DNA of 64,000 bases from contig CP034980.1 in NCBI GenBank assembly GCA_004026145.2, forward strand, positions 11,325,649-11,389,648, in the 5' to 3' direction. Under the pieces are notes generated by a model. It saw nothing but the letters and a program-made list of their open reading frames with translations. It did no database searches and was not told the origin of the DNA. Below are positions 57,931 through 64,000 of the stretch, piece after piece. Position 1 is the first letter of the stretch. Every line of letters begins with the position of its first letter. This DNA comes from Takifugu bimaculatus (taxonomy: Eukaryota > Chordata > Actinopteri > Tetraodontiformes > Tetraodontidae). The position numbers and the translations under genes were made by a program.

Positions 57931-58595
57931 TTGCTCATGTCTGGTATAAATCCACTCTCAGAATGCTGGTCTACTTGTGGTTCCCAGAGTTTCTAGGAGT
58001 AGAATGGGGGGCCGAGCATTTAGCTACCAGGCCCCCCTGCTATGGAACCAGCTCCCTATCCAGGTACGGGAGGCTGACTCCATCTTTACTTTAAAGATCA
58101 GACTTAAAACCTACCTCTTTGAAAAAGCTTGTTGTTACTAATTCTGTAGTTCCAGTTATTATCATAGACAGACAAATTATCATACCTAGGGGGTCGTCTA
58201 ATCGTTAGGTCACATCTTAGCTATGCTGTTATAGGCCAAGGCTGCCGGGGTCCAGAAACATGATCACCTGACAGGCCTCTGTCACCCCACTGGGTCATGG
58301 TTTCCTCTCCTCTCCTCTCCTCTCCTCTCCTCTCCTCTCCTCTCCTCTCCTCTCCTCTCCTCTCCTCTCCTCTCCATTCTATCCTATACCTGTCCTCCCC
58401 CCTCTCCTCTCTCTCTACCCAGCTGGCCATCAGCAGGAGGGTCCCCCTACATGAGCCTGGTCCTGCTCAAGGTTTCTTCCTGTTAAAGGTGAGTTTTTCC
58501 TTGCCACCGTTGCTTGTCTGGGGTCAGGCCCTGGGATTCTGGAAAGCGCCTTGAAACAATTTTGATCGTAAAAGATGCTATATAAATAAAGATTG
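57930..58595 (+). mobile_element. L2/CR1-like LINE, 5'-truncated copy with end of ORF2
   Basis: The best copy of this family in the window. The end of ORF2 (up to 58141) is followed by a 3' UTR containing 'ggccaaggctgccggggtcc', a (TCTCC)n run (58302-58375), and the conserved tail ending in 'tataaataaagattg' at 58595. It explains the shorter tails at 305, 22206, 47262, 50787, 53957 and the window's right edge. Confidence 0.72.
57943..58141 (+). pseudogene. LINE ORF2 C-terminus
   Basis: An open frame reads NAGLLVVPRVSRSRMGGRAF, then SYQAPLLWNQLPIQVREADS and an end with LKTYLFEKAC before the stop at 58139-58141. This is the conserved C-terminal tail (VPR...raFs..aP.LWN.LP..vR...s...fK..LKtyLF) of L2/CR1-type non-LTR retrotransposons. 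The reverse transcriptase is absent through 5' truncation. Confidence 0.75.
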
Positions 58596-58599
58596 AAAT

Positions 58600-60194
58600 C
58601 ATCATCCTTATTTTGGGTCACCCGGGGGGCTGGTGCATGTCCGTTTTGTGAAGCACATTTGCAACTTGTTTACCATTTTGCAGCACGTTTGACAGTGTCA
58701 TTCACTATATGATATAGTCTCTCAGCATTTCATTATCAAACAGCATTTCAGTGAAACTGGTGTACCTGTGTGGCTGGCACATGTTTGGGTGCAGCTAAAT
58801 TTGTGAAGGTTGACAGGTGCACCTGCAGCGCGATTGTTTCTGCTGCAACCACTAATCAGAGCCTGCATTTTTCCACTGCCATTATAACTCTTGATTTCAC
58901 ATCTTTTTATAGAAAACTGGAAATATATATTACACCTTCTAAAGCCTCCGTATGGAAATAAGGAGACAAAATTCTTTATGTTCAGTTAAATAGCCTTGGA
59001 GATTACTTCTCATGTGAAAATTGTCTATATGATCATAATATTTTAAATAAAGATGTAGGAGGAATTATTTGCACCAGTTAATTACAACATGTTTACTCTA
59101 CACAAGTGTGACAAGTTCATGAAACAATCTCCCTATACCTTTAACAATATCAAAGTGCCCACGTAAGTAGAAAGCCTTTGGTTTCTAAGTTAGTCAAGGC
59201 TGCATGAGTGCGCAGTCAGAGTGTCTAAATAATTCACTGTAAGCTTTTAATGTGCAAAAGACATCGATGAGTCCAGTCAGCAACAGTTTATGTTCTTATT
59301 TTCTCATTTGCCCCTCCCTATACTTATATTTAAAGTCTTCTGAGACACTGTTCGGTCTGTAATATCAGAGGACTGTAACAGCAAAACTGAACCACTGAAA
59401 CAACTTGTGAACCCAGCAAGGCCACCAGGATTATTTCCAGTATCATTCACCTTTTGGATGATGACATCCACAAAGGAGGGTTTTGTCCAATCTCTCCAGT
59501 GGAATAAAAGCGCCAAGTCCTCATGAATTGTGTGACCAATAATGTTTCAGTAATTACATCAGTAATTCATATTAAAATACTGCATAATACTCTTAGACAT
59601 TCTTATTTATTAAAACCAATTAACCCTTGCTCACTAAAGTGCTGATCTCACTTACTATTTCAAACTCTGTTGTTCCACCACTTCTGAATAATAAGCTTTT
59701 ATTATTTCTCTCGCACAGAATTGTAAATACAAATTCTAAAGTCTATAATGTAATGCAAGATTCAAAGTCTGGAGTTAATAGAAGCAGATAACCTTCCTCA
59801 TTATTTAGTTGAGGTGCAAAAATACAAAGACACTAAGATTCACTTTACTAAATGTGGAACAGAAACGCTTGAAATTGGAGAATGTAAATATTATAAGCAT
59901 CTTTAAAAGTGTTGTAAGAAACCCTGAAATTGGTCTTAGACTTATAGGTAGCAGGAAAAAAGCATTCTACCTATGAAAAGGAAAACAAGAGCTGACACGA
60001 AAACCCAAAAGAGAATTAATGGAGAGCTCTTATACAGGAGGAGGCAGGGGAGACAGTAGAGCTCAGGTCAGACAGAAGAGGCCGAGGGGGCAGACAAACA
60101 CACATGAAGATAAAACCAAACACAACATTAGGAGGAAAAAATAAGCATATATTTGGAATCCTGAATAAGGCAGTAAATATCATTTGCACTTCAT
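58600..60194. other. Intergenic DNA, nothing recognised
   Basis: AT-rich sequence with no supportable gene, repeat family or RNA gene. Confidence 0.4.
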
Positions 60195-60207
60195 TCTACT
60201 CATAGTG
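60195..60207. repeat. 5' target-site duplication of the Rex3 insertion
   Basis: The 13-bp word tctactcatagtg, repeated exactly at 63814-63826 on the other side of the composite Rex3 insertion. Confidence 0.8.
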
Positions 60208-61011
60208 GTCGTGTCATCGGATTTGCGGCCGCATGTTCTGGACACTCGGGTGAAGAGAGGGGCGGAGCTGTCAACTGATCACCACCTGGTGGTGAGTTGG
60301 CTCCGATGGTGGGGGGGGATGCCGGACAGACCCGGCAGACCCAAACGTATTGTAAGGGTCTGCTGGGAACGCCTGGCAAGGTCTCCTGTCAGAAGGAGCT
60401 TCAACTCACACCTCCGGGAGAGCTTTGACCATGTCCCAGGGGAGGCGGGGGACATTGAGTCTGAGTGGACCATGTTCCGTGCCTCCATTGTAGAGGCGGC
60501 TGACCGGTGCTGTGGCCGCAAGGTGGTTGATGCATGTCGTGGCGGCAATACCCGAACCCGCTGGTGGACACCAGTGGTGAGGGATGCCGTCAGGCTGGCC
60601 TGTGGGACTCCTGAGGCAGCAGATAGGTACCGGTGTGCCAAGCGGAGTGCAGCTACGGCGGTTGCCGAGGCAAAGACCCGGGCATGGGAAGAGTTCGGTG
60701 AGGCCATGGAGAACGACTTTTGAACGGCCTCAAAAAGGTTCTGGACCACCATCCGGCGTCTGAGGAGGGGGAAGCAGTGCACTGTCAACGCTGTGTATAG
60801 TGGTGATGGTGTGGTGCTGACCTCAACTCGGGATGTTGTGGATCGGTGGAAGGAATACTTCGAGGACCTCTTCAATCCCACAAGCACGCCTTCCAATGAG
60901 GAAGCAGGGCCTGGGGACCTGGGGATAGTGGTGGATCGGTGCGGCATCCGCAGTAATGCGGACTCTGCACCCGTCCGTAGTGGTGAAGAGATTCAATTTA
61001 CCAGTCGATCT
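60208..61011 (+). pseudogene. Rex3 fragment A (endonuclease end to linker)
   Basis: Starts inside the endonuclease at VVSSDLRPHVL and passes the STDHHLVV catalytic histidine block. It then encodes the region between endonuclease and reverse transcriptase (PGRPKRIVRVCWERL to EEAGPGDLG), with a stop after ENDF at 60721. Near 60925 it jumps to sequence equivalent to 63250-63310 in the other fragment (RRIGAVSAVM region). After a further ~30-base loss it reaches the match to 'gatctt' at about 61003-61010. It is about 5-6% different from fragment B over their shared 145 bp. Confidence 0.75.
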
Positions 61012-62243
61012 TATTTACCCCCTCCCTGGGCTACCACCTTATCGTGGTGGAGGGGTTTGCGTGTCCCAATGATCCCAGGAGCTCCGTTGTCTGGGGCTTT
61101 ATGCCCCTGGTAGGGCCACCCATGGCAAACAGGTCCTAGGTGAGGGATCAGACGAAGCGTAGCCCAGACCTCCTTATGATGAAGAACAGCATTGGTCCTA
61201 CGTTTCCCTTGCCCGGATGCGGGTCACCGGGGCCCCCTCCTGGAGCCAGGCCTGGGGGTGGGGCACGTTGGCGAGCGCCTGGTGGCCGGACCTCTGCCCA
61301 TGGAGTCCGGCCGGGCACAGCCCGAAGAGGCAACGTGGGACCCCCTTCCCGTGGGCTCACCACCTGTAGGAGGGGCCAAGGGGGTCGGGTGCATTGTGTT
61401 TTGGGTAGCGGCCGGAGGCAGGGACCTTGGCGGTCTGATCCCCGGCTGCATAAACTGGCTCTAGGGACATGGAATGTCACCTCTCTGGTGGGAAAGGAGC
61501 CTGAGTTGGTGCGCGAGGTTGAGAAGTTCTGACTAGATGTAGTTGGCCTCACCTCGACGCACGGCAAGGGCTCTGGAACCAGTCTTCTCGAGAGGGGTTG
61601 GACTCTCTACCACTCTGGAGTTGCCGATGGTGAGAGGCGACGGGCAGGGGTGGCAATTCTCGTTACTCCCCAGCTCAGTGCCTGTATATTGGAGTTTACC
61701 CCGGTTGATGAGAGGGTAGCCTCCCTTTGCCTTCGGGTGGGGGGACGGATCCTGACTGTTGTTTGTGCCTATGGTCCAAACAGCAGTTCAGCGTATCCAC
61801 CCTTTTTGGAGTCCTTAGAGGGAGTGCTGGAGAGTGCTCCTTCTGGGGGCTCCCTCGTCCTCCTGGGTGACTTCAATGCTCACGTTGGCAATGACAGTGT
61901 GACCTGGAGAGGGGTGATTGGGAAGAACGGCCCCCCTGATCTGAACCCGAGTGGTGTTTTGTTACTGGACTTCTGTGCTCGTCTCAGATTGTCCATAACA
62001 AACACCTTGTTCAGACATAAAGGCGTCCACATGTGCACTTGGCACCAGGACGCCTTAGGCCGCAGATCGATGATCGACTTTGTGGTTGTGTCATCGGATT
62101 TACGGCCGCATGTTCTGGACACTTGGGTGAAGAGAGGGGCGGAGCTGTCAACTGATCACCACCTGGTGGTGAGTTGGCTCCGATGGTGGGGAAGGATGCC
62201 AGACAGACCTGGCAGGCCCAAACGCCTTCCAGTGAGGAAGTAG
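61012..62243 (+). pseudogene. Rex3 fragment B: 5' region and endonuclease domain
   Basis: Begins with a Rex3-like leader ('cctgggctaccacc', 'atcgtggtggaggggtttg'). The frame read at 61140-62243 carries the APE-type endonuclease from LGTWNVTSL (about 61464) through LGDFNAHVG (GDFN at 61866) to the DH pair at 62154-62159. A single TGA at 61530-61532 interrupts an otherwise continuous frame. At about 62222 the sequence jumps from PGRPKR to a point about 540 bp downstream (by comparison with fragment A), shifting the frame. Confidence 0.8.
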
Positions 62244-63786
62244 GGCCTGGGGACCTGGAGATGGGCTCTCATATCTCCGGGGCTGAAGTTGCCGAGGTAG
62301 TCAAAAAACTCCTCGGTGGCAAGGCCCCGGGGGTGGATGAGATCCGCCCGGAGTTCCTTAAGGCTCTGGATGTTGTAGGGCTGTCATGGTGGACTCGACT
62401 CTGCAACATCGCGTGGACATCGGGGGCAGTGCCGCTGGATTGGCAGACCGGGGTGGTAGTCCCTCTTTTTAAGAAGGGGGACCGGAGGGTGTGTTCCAAC
62501 TATAGGGGGATCACACTCCTCAGCCTCCCTGGTAAGGTCTATTCAGGGGTACTGGAGAGGAGGGTCCACCGGACAGTCGAACCTCGGATTCAGGAGGAGC
62601 AATGTGGTTTTCGTCCTGGGCGTGGAACAGTGGACCAGCTCTACACCCTCAGCAGGGTCTTCGAGGGTGCATGGGAGTTTGCCCAACCAGTCCACATGTG
62701 TTTTGTGGACTTGGAGAAGGCATTCGACCGTGTCCCTCGGGGGGTCCTGTGGGGGGTTCTCCGAGAGTATGGGGTGTCGGGCCCGCTGATACGGGCCGTC
62801 CGCTCCCTGTACGATCGGTGCCAGAGTTTGGTCCGAATTGCTGGCAGTAAGTCAAACTCGTTTCCGGTGAGGGTTGGTCTCCGCCAGGGCTGCCCTTTGT
62901 CACCGATTCTGTTCATAATTTTTATGGACAGAATTTCTAGGTGCAGTCATGGTGTTGAGGGGATCCGGTTTGGTGACCTCAGCATCGGGTCTCTGCTTTT
63001 TGCGGATGATGTGGTCCTGTTGGCGTCATCGGCCCGTGACCTCCAACTATCACTGGATCGGTTCGCCGCCGCATGTGAAGCGGCTGGGTTGAAATCAGCA
63101 CCTCCAAATCCGAGGCCATGGTTCTCAACCGGAAAAAGGTGGAGTGCCTTCTCCGGGTCAAGGAGGAGATCCTGCCCCAAGTGGAGGAGTTCAAGTACCT
63201 CGGGGTCTTGTTCACGAGTGAGGGAAGAATGGAGCGGGAGATCGACAGGCGGATCGGTGCGGTGTCCGCAGTAATGCGGACTCTGCACTGGTCCGTAGTG
63301 GTGAAGAGAGAGCTGAGCCGAAAGGCGAAGCTCTCGATTTACCGGTCGATCTTCGTTCCTACCCTCACCTATGGTCATGAGCTTTGGGTAATGACCGAAA
63401 GAACAAGATCACGGGTACAAGCGGCTGAAATGAGCTTCCTCCATAGGGTGGCTGGGCTCTCCCTTAGAGATAGGGTGAGAAGCTCTGCCATCCGGGAGGA
63501 GCTCGGAGTAGAGCCACTGCTCCTCTGCGTTGAGAGGAGCCAGATGAGGTGGCTTGGGCATCTAGTTAGGATGCCCCCTGGACGCCTCCCTGGTGAGGTG
63601 TTCAGGGCATGTCCCTCCGGTAGAAGACCCCCGGGAAGACCCAGGACACGTTGGAGAGACTATGTCTCTCGACTGGCCTGGGAACGCCTGGGGATCCCTC
63701 CGGATGAGCTAGAGGAAGTAGCTGGGGAGAGGGAAGTCTGGGCTTCTCTCCTTAGGCTGCTGCCCCCGCGACCCGACCCCGGATAA
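62226..63786 (+). pseudogene. Rex3 fragment B: reverse transcriptase and C-terminal domain
   Basis: After the internal deletion the reverse transcriptase reads in a new frame from SSEEVGPGDL. Visible blocks are GKAPGVDEIRPEF, the first catalytic aspartate in FVDLEKAFDRV (about 62702), RQGCPLSPILF, and FADD at 62999-63010. One A appears lost near 63098, so the rest (MVLNRKKVECLLRV to LPPRPDPG) is in another frame, ending at 63784-63786. The catalytic residues are intact, but the two frame breaks and the upstream nonsense codon prevent a complete protein. The low number of defects suggests a fairly young insertion. Confidence 0.82.
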
Positions 63787-63813
63787 GCGGTAGAGGATGG
63801 ATGGATGTATGGA

Positions 63814-63826
63814 TCTACTCATAGTG
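63814..63826. repeat. 3' target-site duplication of the Rex3 insertion
   Basis: Exact copy of the 13-bp word at 60195-60207, placed directly after the GATG-type 3' tail (63794-63813) of Rex3. Confidence 0.8.
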
Positions 63827-63913
63827 ATTTATACGTCTGTATTGTCCCATTTATAAACATCTCTATGATAAATCAGTTTAATTTAAATTTGATAGCAGCT
63901 CTTAGAGTAAAGA

Positions 63914-64000
63914 TTGTCTTTGGGACTTTACAGAATCCCAGGGCCTGACCCCACAAACAAACAAGGAAAAACCTTTTCATGGTAGGAAAACCTGAGCAGG
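63914..64000 (-). repeat. Edge of another L2/CR1-like LINE tail
   Basis: The reverse complement gives 'cctgctcaggttttcctacc', 'ggtcaggccctgggattctg' and neighbouring words of the same tail as at 58460-58560. The copy continues past the window's right edge. Confidence 0.7.

Larger units (their letters stand above)
60208..63813 (+). mobile_element. Rex3 (RTE-type LINE) chimeric insertion
   Basis: A 3.6-kb insertion flanked by identical 13-bp duplications. It is named Rex3 because two conserved reverse-transcriptase sites used to detect Rex3 in fishes are present as I recall them ('tggcagaccggggtgg' near 62440 and 'cagggctgccctttgtcacc' near 62886), and the encoded protein has the RTE layout of endonuclease then reverse transcriptase. 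It has two parts in the same direction: fragment A (60208 to about 61011), then fragment B (about 61012-63813) with a full-looking 5' end and the short GATG-type 3' tail. Only one 3' tail exists. The element is dead: a nonsense codon, a large deletion and a frameshift lie in B. Confidence 0.85.

Noticed and set aside
61148..61567. 139-codon minus-strand frame in the Rex3 region
   Set aside because: Shadow of the GC-rich Rex3 5' coding part on the opposite strand.

Overview
The window is nuclear DNA from a teleost fish, probably a percomorph. The signs are a vertebrate split gene with GT-AG introns, a Rex3 (RTE-type) retrotransposon, a Tx1-clade LINE, L2/CR1-like LINE tails, Tc1, hAT and Harbinger fossils, and many long CA/GT and tetranucleotide microsatellites. 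There is no sign of operons, rRNA, tRNA genes or CRISPR arrays. The species cannot be named from the sequence.

One host gene is clearly present, on the + strand at 18651-39023. It has eight coding exons that join in frame to 451 codons. The product is a GPI-anchored, cysteine-rich GDNF-family receptor alpha, best matched to GFRA3 (artemin co-receptor acting with RET). Exon 1 encodes the start of the signal peptide and follows a CpG-rich leader. Exon 2 encodes cysteine-rich domain D1, exons 4-5 D2, exons 5-6 D3, and exons 7-8 a proline-rich then acidic linker followed by a GPI-attachment signal. Intron 1 is about 10.7 kb and holds a GATG satellite, several CA/GT tracts and a dead Tc1 transposase. 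Intron 7 is about 4.8 kb.

Layout. 1-8700 is a graveyard of mobile elements: an internally deleted hAT (923-2150), a Harbinger (2307-3544), an L2-like LINE scrap, and a long decayed Tx1-like LINE (about 4140-8460) in which ORF1, endonuclease, reverse transcriptase and C-terminal parts can still be read. 8700-18200 is unique-looking upstream DNA with simple repeats. 18200-39230 is the receptor gene. 39230-60190 is downstream DNA without a recognisable gene, holding a short hAT MITE, a palindromic MITE, L2/CR1-like LINE pieces and possible conserved non-coding blocks. 60208-63813 is a Rex3 insertion made of two different Rex3 segments inside one pair of 13-bp target duplications. 63914-64000 is the edge of another LINE-tail copy.

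No undescribed multi-gene system was found. The most informative signals are the chimeric Rex3 insertion, the phase-symmetric exon design of the receptor gene (exon 2 = all of D1), and odd splice acceptors at exons 3 and 4. No alignments or database searches were run; family names rest on motifs read by eye.
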